A stretch of DNA of 64,000 nucleotides from UBA5239 sp031548025 (GTDB taxonomy: Bacteria; Verrucomicrobiota; Lentisphaeria; Victivallales; Victivallaceae): assembly GCA_031548025.1 (NCBI GenBank), contig JAVBRM010000057.1, positions 1 through 64,000 of the forward strand, in the 5' to 3' direction. Shown in pieces: positions 47,236 to 54,440 of this stretch. A program made the position numbers and the translations under genes. The notes below the pieces were generated by a model. It did no database searches and was not told the DNA's origin. It saw only the letters and a list, made by a program, of their open reading frames with translations. Position 1 is the first letter of the stretch, and each line of letters starts with the position of its first letter.

Positions 47236-47264
47236 ATTATACCTCCGAATCAATGATCTGTCAA
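47236..47264 (-). promoter_or_regulatory. Consensus promoter of the 47192-42151 operon
   Basis: On the minus strand TTGACA (47264-47259) and TATAAT (47241-47236) with a 17-bp spacer, 43 nt before the LacI start. Both hexamers match consensus exactly. No strong symmetric operator was found in or after it. Confidence 0.85.
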
Positions 47265-47302
47265 TATCATTTTTCAAATTTCCGGAATTTTTTTGACTGG
47301 CC

Positions 47303-47722
47303 TTAGAGATTGATTTTGTTGCTGTCGGGATCGCGAGATTCCGGCAGGTCGATGTTTACGCGGTCGGGGAGCGCCCACATGCTGCCGGTGAAGCCGTCAA
47401 CCGCGAATCCGAAGATATTCACGAAATTACCCCAATACCACGGGCTGAGCGTCGCCGTAATGGTCCGTTCCGTGCCTTCGTCGAATTTGACGGTATAGAT
47501 TTCCCGGTTGAAGAATTTGCTGGATTGTGAACGCAAAGTTACCATCATCGGAGTTTTGCCCATGTGAACATATTGGCCGTCGCGGTTATAAACCCGGAAA
47601 ATCCGTTCCTGGTTCTGACTGGCTCCGATATTGACCGTATACTGGTTATTGGACATCGAAGTGGCACAGCCTTGCAACAGCATCAAAACGCACAAACCGG
47701 ACAAATACATCATCATTTTCAT
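47303..47722 (-). CDS. Small lipoprotein of unknown function
   Basis: I choose the ATG at 47722, 9 nt after GGGAG; a TTG nine bases earlier sits directly on that site. The 139-residue protein has a lipoprotein signal peptide with lipobox LLQGC near residue 18. The mature part carries GKTPMMVTLRS, a PEGA-like pattern, then TLSPWYWGNF and GFAVDGFTGSMW, typical of small envelope lipoproteins with a glycine-zipper-like hydrophobic segment. The function is not recognised. It is a monocistronic gene between two LacI regulators pointing away from each other. Confidence 0.72.
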   Translation of the reverse strand: MKMMMYLSGLCVLMLLQGCATSMSNNQYTVNIGASQNQERIFRVYNRDGQYVHMGKTPMMVTLRSQSSKFFNREIYTVKFDEGTERTITATLSPWYWGNFVNIFGFAVDGFTGSMWALPDRVNIDLPESRDPDSNKINL

Positions 47723-47830
47723 ATACGGCAACTCCCTGATTTAGTTGATTTAATATAGGTGCCGGGAACATAAATTCCAGTTCGAATTGTTTTTTTTACG
47801 GGATATCTGCGGATAATTTAAGAAAAAGTA

Positions 47831-47886
47831 TTGACAATTGAACCTCTTGCATGTATAATTTAAATATCGGATCGGGAACGTTCCCG
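47831..47886 (+). promoter_or_regulatory. Promoter and LacI-type operator of the 47912-54266 operon
   Basis: TTGACA (47831-47836) and TATAAT (47854-47859) with a 17-bp spacer. CGGGAACGTTCCCG at 47873-47886 is a perfect 14-bp palindrome with a central CG, placed just after the expected transcription start. Its core GGAACGTTCC is shared with the operators at 33059 and 33124. Confidence 0.88.
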
Positions 47887-47911
47887 GAAACAAGAAACAG
47901 AAGATATAGCC

Positions 47912-48943
47912 ATGTCCATTACGATTACTAAAATTGCCGAATTGACCGGGGTTTCCAAGTCTACCGCGCATCGCGCGTTGTCTGGCGCAAGCGACATCAG
48001 CGAAACGATGCGGCAAAAAATTCTGGATTGCGCGCGGAGCCATAATTACCAGCCCAATTTGTCGGCGCGGGTTTTGGTCGGGGCGAAAACCTGGCTGCTG
48101 GCGCTGTATGGACTGGATTTCGGGAATGTTCATTTTGCACAATTTCTGCGGGGGGCAAGCCGTGTGGCAGACGCCGCGGGCTATCACCTGCTGACCGTTT
48201 CTTCATCGGATAAAATGAATCATCTCCGCCATCTGGGAATAGAGGGAGTAGCGGCTTTTTTTGGCAGCTCCAGTGAAATCGCGGGGTTGTACAATCTGCA
48301 AATTCCGATGGTGCGGTTGATTAAGCAAAATCCGAACGGCGATGAGGCGGCGGTCAGTAGCGGAGTGCGGTACGGTGCAGCTCTGTTGGTGCGATATCTG
48401 CTGGAAAAAGGACACCGGCGGATCGGGCATCTGTCGGTATCACAGCCCGATGACATGAATGTGCCGGAAAAACTGGCGGGATATCAGAATGCGCTGGCGG
48501 ACGCCGGGGTGCCGTATCGGCCGGAATTGGTGGTAAGCGTGGATTTTTACACTGAACGGTGCGGTTATGAGGGAGCGCGGAAGTTGTTGTCCCTGCCGGA
48601 GCCGCCGACTGTGATTTTCGCGCAGTCGGATATTCTGGCGACGGGAGCCTATCGCGCCGCCCGCGAATTGGGTCTGCGCATTCCCGAAGATATTTCCATT
48701 GCCGGTTATGACGACAAGGAGTACGCCGCGTTGCTCTTCCCCGCGTTGACCACCGTGCGGACTCCGTACCAACAACTCGGCGCCTACACGATGGAATGCT
48801 TAATCGCCGAAATCGAGAACCGTCCCCGCCCGTCCGGCACTCCTCTCCTGCCGGTCTTGGCGGAACGCTCCTCCGTTGCCGATATCAATCTCAACCCGGA
48901 GACAGAAAATGAAAAACCATGCATTCAGCCGCTTGTCCGGTAA
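47912..48943 (+). CDS. LacI-family transcriptional regulator
   Basis: A 343-residue regulator with a LacI helix-turn-helix (ITITKIAELTGVSKSTAHRAL), hinge (YQPNLSARVL) and effector domain (GLDFGNVHFAQFLRGA, GIEGVAAFFG, TVIFAQSDILATGAY, DISIAGYDD). The recognition helix SKSTA is close to SKSTV of the regulator at 32060, consistent with their operators sharing the GGAACGTTCC core. It heads an operon with a pseudopilin, a DUF4838 protein and a ThuA/DUF4091-like protein. Its 3' end overlaps the pseudopilin start by 35 nt, an unusually long overlap. Confidence 0.92.
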   Translation: MSITITKIAELTGVSKSTAHRALSGASDISETMRQKILDCARSHNYQPNLSARVLVGAKTWLLALYGLDFGNVHFAQFLRGASRVADAAGYHLLTVSSSDKMNHLRHLGIEGVAAFFGSSSEIAGLYNLQIPMVRLIKQNPNGDEAAVSSGVRYGAALLVRYLLEKGHRRIGHLSVSQPDDMNVPEKLAGYQNALADAGVPYRPELVVSVDFYTERCGYEGARKLLSLPEPPTVIFAQSDILATGAYRAARELGLRIPEDISIAGYDDKEYAALLFPALTTVRTPYQQLGAYTMECLIAEIENRPRPSGTPLLPVLAERSSVADINLNPETENEKPCIQPLVR

Positions 48944-49655
48944 CCGGCGGCCAACACATCATAAGTTGTTGAATTTTACGCTTGTAGAGCTACTGGTAGT
49001 GATTGCTATTATAGCCATATTGGCGGCACTGCTGCTGCCGGCGCTCAACGTGGCGCGGGAGAAAGCGCGCTCCTCGAATTGTCGGGGAAACCTGAAACAA
49101 ATTATGAACGCTCTGCATATTTATACTTCAGAGAACGACGAAATTCTGCCGAATCATGGAACATCCGCACCTTATTGGATTCATCAGATGTATTCGTGCC
49201 ATCAGAATCCGCTGATTTACGCCTGTCCTTCGGACACGAACCCTAAGTACGAGATGACATCGATCGGCAATATCAGCGAAAATTTACCCAAAGGTTTACC
49301 CAAAGGATTGGGATATTTGCGCAACAGAAATTACAATACCGGTGCAAAAATCATCAAGGCACAATATCCATCGGCACAGATGTTTGTCGCCGATGGCACC
49401 GGTCATTGGGTTGCCGATTTTTATGGATCCGGTTCTGTACCGTCCCCGCGTGAGTGGAGACTGACGACCGGCCAGCGGTACCACGCGCGTCATAGTGGAA
49501 CCTGGAATGTGGCGTACTTGGGCGGGAATGTCGGAAATATGACTTGGCAGGAGGCCGAGGCGTTGAATCCGGCAACTACCGTCATCACTTCCGCGTCGAC
49601 GCCATTAGTGGGAAAAATATTCTATGCCGGAACCGTAACGGGTAAACCTTGGTAA
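48909..49655 (+). CDS. Prepilin-like (pseudopilin) protein
   Basis: I choose the ATG at 48909, preceded by GGAGACAGAAA, although it lies inside the LacI gene; an earlier in-frame start (48876) has no such site. The 248-residue protein has a basic leader (HHKLLN), FTLVELLVVIAIIAIL and a helix ending LLPALNVAR. Asn precedes the Phe instead of Gly. The C-terminal RHSGTWNVAYLGGNVGN is a strongly degraded H-X9-DG motif without the Asp and the final His. It is followed after 22 nt by the DUF4838 gene. Confidence 0.88.
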   Translation: MKNHAFSRLSGNRRPTHHKLLNFTLVELLVVIAIIAILAALLLPALNVAREKARSSNCRGNLKQIMNALHIYTSENDEILPNHGTSAPYWIHQMYSCHQNPLIYACPSDTNPKYEMTSIGNISENLPKGLPKGLGYLRNRNYNTGAKIIKAQYPSAQMFVADGTGHWVADFYGSGSVPSPREWRLTTGQRYHARHSGTWNVAYLGGNVGNMTWQEAEALNPATTVITSASTPLVGKIFYAGTVTGKPW

Positions 49656-49677
49656 TAAACTTTAATCTGGAGAAAAT

Positions 49678-51600
49678 ATGAAAAAACTATTTATCATCTC
49701 TTTGGCCCTGCTGGTGGTTTCGGCGGCGGGATTGGAATGGAAACGCGGGCAGACGCTGACAATCGCGCTGCCGGAAAAAGCGGAAAAATCGGTACTGGCG
49801 GCAAAGGCGGAGCTGGAACATTGCCTGCCGCGGGCGCTGGGAGTAACGGTTCAAACCGGCAGTCCGGAAACAGCCGACATCGTACTCGGTGATACTGAAT
49901 TGACCAGAAAACAGAAATTTTACCGTTCCAATCTGCCGGAGGAAGGTTTCATTGTCGCGGTTTCCGGCAGAAAGCTGTTTATCTACGGGCATGACGGCAA
50001 ATTCACCGGAACGCTGTTCGGCGTGGAGGATTTTCTGTCCCGAGAGTTGGACATCACCTGGATCTGGGCCGGTGAAAGCGGCGAGGATATTCCAGCGCGC
50101 GGCACGTTGAAGCTGCCGGATTTCGCCCGCACGGAAGCACCGGGTTTCATGACTCGCGGCTTTTTTTTCAATACCGATCCGGGTTTTCTGGACTGGGCGC
50201 GCCGTATGAAGTTAAGCAATCGGTCCGGCGGTATGTTCGGCGGACGTAAAATGGTCTTCGGACACAGTTGGAATGCGCTCTATTTCAAAACCCCGGCGGC
50301 AAAGGAACACCCGGAATGGATGGCGATTTACGGCGGGGAACGCCGCGGGCCGCACCTCTGCACCTCCAATCCGGAATTGCGAAAATACATTGCGGAAAAA
50401 GCTGTCGAAGCGGCCCATAAACGCAAATACGACATTATAAACATTTCACCTTCGGATGGTTATGGTTTTTGCGAATGCGCGGAATGCCGCAAACTCGACC
50501 CACCCGAAACGGTTTATACGCAGAATATTCCAAACCTGTCCAACCGTCACTGGGACTATGCGATAGCGGTAGCGGACATGGTGAAAAAAATTGATCCGAA
50601 ACTCGGCGTCGGCATGTTCGCCTATACTGCTTATAAGCAGGCACCGACCAACGTCAAACGTTTTCCCGATAACCTTTATGTATCGTTCTGCTTCAGCACC
50701 GTGTATTTTCCCAAACCGGAGAGCAAAGCGGAGACTTACCGGGTTTTGGCTGAATATAAAAAACTGGACGCTAAAATCATCGGGCGGGAATACTGGGGAA
50801 TGCACTATTTATTGGATTTTCCCTATATTTATACCGGCGTTTTGAAGGAATCGATGCCGGAACTGGCGACGTTTGGCCTTGTTGGCATGTATGGCGAGGC
50901 TCCCGGAGATTTCGCCACCAACGCGCCGAATTATTATCTGGTTTCGGCGTTGATGTGGAATCCCAAGGCTGACAGCGACGCGATCATGAAGCGCTTTTAC
51001 CGCGCTTTCGGCCCCGCGGAGAATGAAATTCGTGGTTATTACGAAACATTTGAACGCGCCGTAATGCAAAACACGAAATCCATTCCCGGATTCGGGTATC
51101 GTAGTTTAGTCAACGCGTGGCCGGAAATTTTCCCCGCGCCGGTATTGGCGGAAGCGGAAAAACATCTCGCCAAAGCCCAAAAACTGGCAAATACCCCTCA
51201 AACTGCGGAGCGGGTCCGGCGGGTATCGGTTGGATTTGAACACGCCAAACTGCGGTTGAAAATGCTGGAGGTTTACCGCAAGCTCGGACGTAACGGCGAA
51301 CCGCTCTTCTGCTTCAGTCTGGCGGGAGACATCGCGGAAGCGGAATTTCATAAAGTCCCGCTTCCCGCGGACCGCAAGGCTTTCTGGGAAACCATGCCGC
51401 GGCATTCCTTGTCCAAAGAGGAACGCCTCGCCGCTCTACGGGAAGCGTTTGCGCTGGGCAAAGAATATGAACAATTTCTGAAAGACAACGCGGAAGTCAT
51501 GCAATTCGCCGTCCGCGCGGACAATACCAATGAGGTCAAAGGCATTCGCCCGTGGCGAAAAACCGTGAAAAAATTATTGGACGAGGAGACAAAGAAATGA
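49678..51600 (+). CDS. Exported DUF4838 protein (single core)
   Basis: A 640-residue protein with a signal peptide (MKKLFIISLALLVVSAAG). The N-terminal beta/alpha domain (to ITWIWAGESGED, ~126-137) is followed by the DUF4838 core with CECAEC at 265-270 and a helical tail. It has no extra C-terminal carbohydrate-binding module, making it the shortest of the four DUF4838 proteins here. It is probably an extracytoplasmic glycosidase. Its stop codon overlaps the next ATG by 4 nt, so its product is likely made in fixed ratio with the ThuA/DUF4091-like protein. Confidence 0.8.
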   Translation: MKKLFIISLALLVVSAAGLEWKRGQTLTIALPEKAEKSVLAAKAELEHCLPRALGVTVQTGSPETADIVLGDTELTRKQKFYRSNLPEEGFIVAVSGRKLFIYGHDGKFTGTLFGVEDFLSRELDITWIWAGESGEDIPARGTLKLPDFARTEAPGFMTRGFFFNTDPGFLDWARRMKLSNRSGGMFGGRKMVFGHSWNALYFKTPAAKEHPEWMAIYGGERRGPHLCTSNPELRKYIAEKAVEAAHKRKYDIINISPSDGYGFCECAECRKLDPPETVYTQNIPNLSNRHWDYAIAVADMVKKIDPKLGVGMFAYTAYKQAPTNVKRFPDNLYVSFCFSTVYFPKPESKAETYRVLAEYKKLDAKIIGREYWGMHYLLDFPYIYTGVLKESMPELATFGLVGMYGEAPGDFATNAPNYYLVSALMWNPKADSDAIMKRFYRAFGPAENEIRGYYETFERAVMQNTKSIPGFGYRSLVNAWPEIFPAPVLAEAEKHLAKAQKLANTPQTAERVRRVSVGFEHAKLRLKMLEVYRKLGRNGEPLFCFSLAGDIAEAEFHKVPLPADRKAFWETMPRHSLSKEERLAALREAFALGKEYEQFLKDNAEVMQFAVRADNTNEVKGIRPWRKTVKKLLDEETKK

Positions 51601-54266
51601 AACGGATTGCACTGTTTGGGCTGCTGTGTTTTTCCCTGTGCGGCGGCGAGGTTATTCTGGTCGGCACGAGTTATGGCCACCATGAAACACGATTGCTGAT
51701 CAATCAAGTAGCGGTCAGCGATGAGCGGATTTACCGGCACGAAAACGCGGGGGAAGATATCCCTTTCGAAAAATTACCGGGTTGCAGTCTGCTGGTACTG
51801 GCTACCGCGATTAAAACACCGCTTTCCGCGGAGCAAATGCAAACCTTGCGTCAGTGGGTGGAAAACGGCGGCAATCTGGTGCTGATTTCACATATAGCCC
51901 GGACCGCGTCGCCTCCGAAAACCTGGGGATGGGCGGGCTTTTCCAACTACCTTGTGACAACCCGAGACGCATTCCCGGTCAAGGTGATGAACCGCAATTC
52001 TCCGTTGCTCAATGGTCTGCAATTGCCGGAGGGGGAACTCTTCAAAGGAGGGGCCGCGTTCGTGCCGGAGGCATCAATGGACGTTGTCTTGGGAGACACT
52101 GACCGTTGCTCTGTCGGGGTAACAAAGGTCGGCAAGGGAAGAGTATTTGTTCTGGGGCAGGAGTATTTCCGCCTGGTCCACCGCAAAGTCTCCTTTGCCG
52201 GTAACCACCTGAAAATCCTGCAAAATATTTTTGCGATGGCCGATCCGGCAAGCGATGCCGATATGCAAAAGGACCTGCTGGCGGACTGGCAGAAGAAGCG
52301 CGGCGGCGTGCTGGTATGGGATCGGGAATGGCAGCGCGGCGAAGTACAGGGACCGCGCTTCAACCCGCCTCTGCCGCTGGAAAAAGAACTCATAAGTCAG
52401 AAAACACTGCACCTTGCCCGCAATGAATTTGAGACGGTTCAAATCAACCTGACGCCGCTGGAAACATTCCGGGAAGTCGGTTGGGTGTTGGAAAACGGCG
52501 GATTCCCGGCGGAAAAACTGGAATTTCTGGTGCAAGACGCACCCAAACCGATTCCGTGGCCGCGCAATCCGGCAATCGTCAAAGAGTTTCCGTACTGGCT
52601 GATACCGCCGCAATACCTGGAGCCGGAGGGAAAACCGGAATTCGCCTCCTCCGCTGTCGGCGATACCAAAATCGTCTGGCTCCGGTTCAACACCCACGGA
52701 GTTGCCGCCGGCGACTATCGTCCGCTCTTGAAATTGACATTCGATGGCCGTACCCGGGTGGAAATTCCGTTTCAGGTCAAAGTCGCGAAAACCGCGGTTC
52801 CCGCCAAGCGCCGGATTCAGTTGGCCGTCGGCGGCTATGCCTTGAATTCCTTGGAGTTGAAGCAGAATCACCGTTTTCTCGACGATCTTCGCGACCACGG
52901 CAACGAATGGGGCATGATCAGCGCCCAAGCCCTCCGCCCGGATAAGATACGCTTTGCCGGAACGGACAAGGTATTGTCGGTCGCAGAGTTGAAAGGATTC
53001 CAATCGGAAAATCCGCCGAAGTTGGATTTCTCCGTGCTTGACGAATGGCTGGTCGCCTGTCTCTCGCGGAATTTGATCCGCTTCCGGGTAAATATACCAC
53101 CCACTCTGGAGACCCAAATGAAGAAAGCCGGATTTTCAGACGAACGGCGAAAATCGGTGAATGACTGGTTTCTCCGTGAATTTTCCGCTTACATGCATGG
53201 CAAAGGTATCCGGATGTTGCTGACCTCAAAAGGCGATGAACTGAATCGCAACGAACTTTACTCCAACTGGCTGCCGTGGGCCAAAGACATGACGTCTTTC
53301 GGGTTCGACTGTACCTCCACCTTCAGTTTCGGGCACGGCGATTATCAGCAGCTGGTAAAGGATTTATCGCCTTATGTCCGGCTGTGGACGTTGAATCGCG
53401 GGCTGGCGCCGTCGTTCCTGGCGCGAATCAAATCCGGAGAAATATCCATCCGCCCGGACGCGCTGGTCGGAACCTACGGCGCGGGAGAGGGACGAGGCTC
53501 GGAATTCCGCAAACCGCTCTCCGCATCCCGTTTCCTGGGGTGGGAATCGTGGAAGATCGGCGTCGATAGATGTACGCCGAATCCGTGGTTCAAAAGCTGG
53601 CTTTATTATTGTGATTACGGTACACGCGGCCAAGCCGGCGGCATCGGCGGCGAGCGCTGGGTTTCGTACGTCGACCGGGAAAATCCCGACATTCCGCCAG
53701 CGGACTGTCCATTTTGGGAAGGCGTTCGCGACGGCATGGAAGAAGGCAATCTCGCAGCGCTGCTCGAAGCCCGCGCGAAAACGCTCGGACGCCAGGATTT
53801 GCTCGAAAAATTGAACGCTCTGGTTTCCGACCACCCCGACGCGCCGGTTTACGGTAAACTGGAACAGCGGACACAAAGGGAAAATGAATTTGATTTCTAC
53901 AGAGTCAAGGCCGGAGTGGAGGGGTATCGCCGGGCGAAAAGCGAAATCCTGTCGATGCTGGACTCCCTCCCCCCCGACCCGGCACTATTCTGGCACCGCG
54001 TCGACTTGGCAAAAGTGGAATTGAACGGCGACCCGGAAGCAATACGACAATTCAAAAGCCGGGTGAAAAACGCTTTCGGAATTGACCTGGAATCCCAACC
54101 CGGCGCACCGGTAAAAATCCGTTTCCAAATCAATCCGTCAGTAAAAAGTGGCGATTACCACATTGTTGAAAACAACGCAGAATTGAGAGTGGAAAGCGGC
54201 GATTCCGCCGGGCTTCAACTCGGCGTAAATATGTTTTCCGCCTTCCTGAACCAACACGGGAAATAG
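51597..54266 (+). CDS. Exported protein with ThuA-like and DUF4091/GH123-like domains
   Basis: The ATG at 51597 overlaps the previous stop by 4 nt; an in-frame ATG 45 bases earlier lies within the DUF4838 gene. The 889-residue protein starts with a short signal peptide (MKRIALFGLLCFSLCG). Residues ~18-215 resemble a ThuA/GATase-like fold (LLVLATAIKTP, WVENGGNLVLISH, KGRVFVLGQEYF). The rest resembles DUF4091/GH123-type glycosidases: LHLARNEFETVQINLTP, ASRFLGWESWKIGVDR, FWEGVRDGMEEGNL. The last ~50 residues (SGDYHIVENNAELRVES) resemble the start of a GH20b domain. The substrate is unknown. A strong terminator follows. Confidence 0.68.
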   Translation: MKRIALFGLLCFSLCGGEVILVGTSYGHHETRLLINQVAVSDERIYRHENAGEDIPFEKLPGCSLLVLATAIKTPLSAEQMQTLRQWVENGGNLVLISHIARTASPPKTWGWAGFSNYLVTTRDAFPVKVMNRNSPLLNGLQLPEGELFKGGAAFVPEASMDVVLGDTDRCSVGVTKVGKGRVFVLGQEYFRLVHRKVSFAGNHLKILQNIFAMADPASDADMQKDLLADWQKKRGGVLVWDREWQRGEVQGPRFNPPLPLEKELISQKTLHLARNEFETVQINLTPLETFREVGWVLENGGFPAEKLEFLVQDAPKPIPWPRNPAIVKEFPYWLIPPQYLEPEGKPEFASSAVGDTKIVWLRFNTHGVAAGDYRPLLKLTFDGRTRVEIPFQVKVAKTAVPAKRRIQLAVGGYALNSLELKQNHRFLDDLRDHGNEWGMISAQALRPDKIRFAGTDKVLSVAELKGFQSENPPKLDFSVLDEWLVACLSRNLIRFRVNIPPTLETQMKKAGFSDERRKSVNDWFLREFSAYMHGKGIRMLLTSKGDELNRNELYSNWLPWAKDMTSFGFDCTSTFSFGHGDYQQLVKDLSPYVRLWTLNRGLAPSFLARIKSGEISIRPDALVGTYGAGEGRGSEFRKPLSASRFLGWESWKIGVDRCTPNPWFKSWLYYCDYGTRGQAGGIGGERWVSYVDRENPDIPPADCPFWEGVRDGMEEGNLAALLEARAKTLGRQDLLEKLNALVSDHPDAPVYGKLEQRTQRENEFDFYRVKAGVEGYRRAKSEILSMLDSLPPDPALFWHRVDLAKVELNGDPEAIRQFKSRVKNAFGIDLESQPGAPVKIRFQINPSVKSGDYHIVENNAELRVESGDSAGLQLGVNMFSAFLNQHGK

Positions 54267-54277
54267 CTGCGCCCCCC

Positions 54278-54327
54278 TCGGACAGGTCGGACGAGCCGAA
54301 CTTGTCGGACCTGTCCGATTTCTTTTT
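54278..54327 (+). terminator. Intrinsic terminator of the 47912-54266 operon
   Basis: TCGGACAGGTC (54278-54288) pairs perfectly with GACCTGTCCGA (54308-54318), followed by TTTCTTTTT. It starts 12 nt after the stop codon. The 19-nt loop again contains GGACGAGCCG-type self-complementary sequence. No similarity to the two-copy element at 338 and 20432 was seen. Confidence 0.92.
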
Positions 54328-54383
54328 ATCTCACCACTCTATACAAATATCCATGAAAATATTTGCCGCATTGCGGATGATTC

Positions 54384-54412
54384 TTGCATTATCCTGAAAG
54401 GGGAGCTATATT
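54384..54412 (+). promoter_or_regulatory. Candidate promoter of the AlaRS gene
   Basis: TTGCAT (54384-54389) and TATATT (54407-54412) with a 17-bp spacer, 28 nt before the ATG. It has the same -35 hexamer as the promoter proposed for efp. No good ribosome binding site precedes the ATG at 54441. Confidence 0.5.
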
Positions 54413-54440
54413 ATGCGATCAACAATAAAGAAATAATATT

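Noticed and set aside
47193..47302. LacI-type operator near the 47192 promoter
   Set aside because: The best CG-centred candidates match in only about three of seven paired positions, too weak to call.
52074..53117. 347-codon minus-strand ORF
   Set aside because: Antisense shadow of the ThuA/DUF4091-like gene, which has a signal peptide, coupled start and family motifs.
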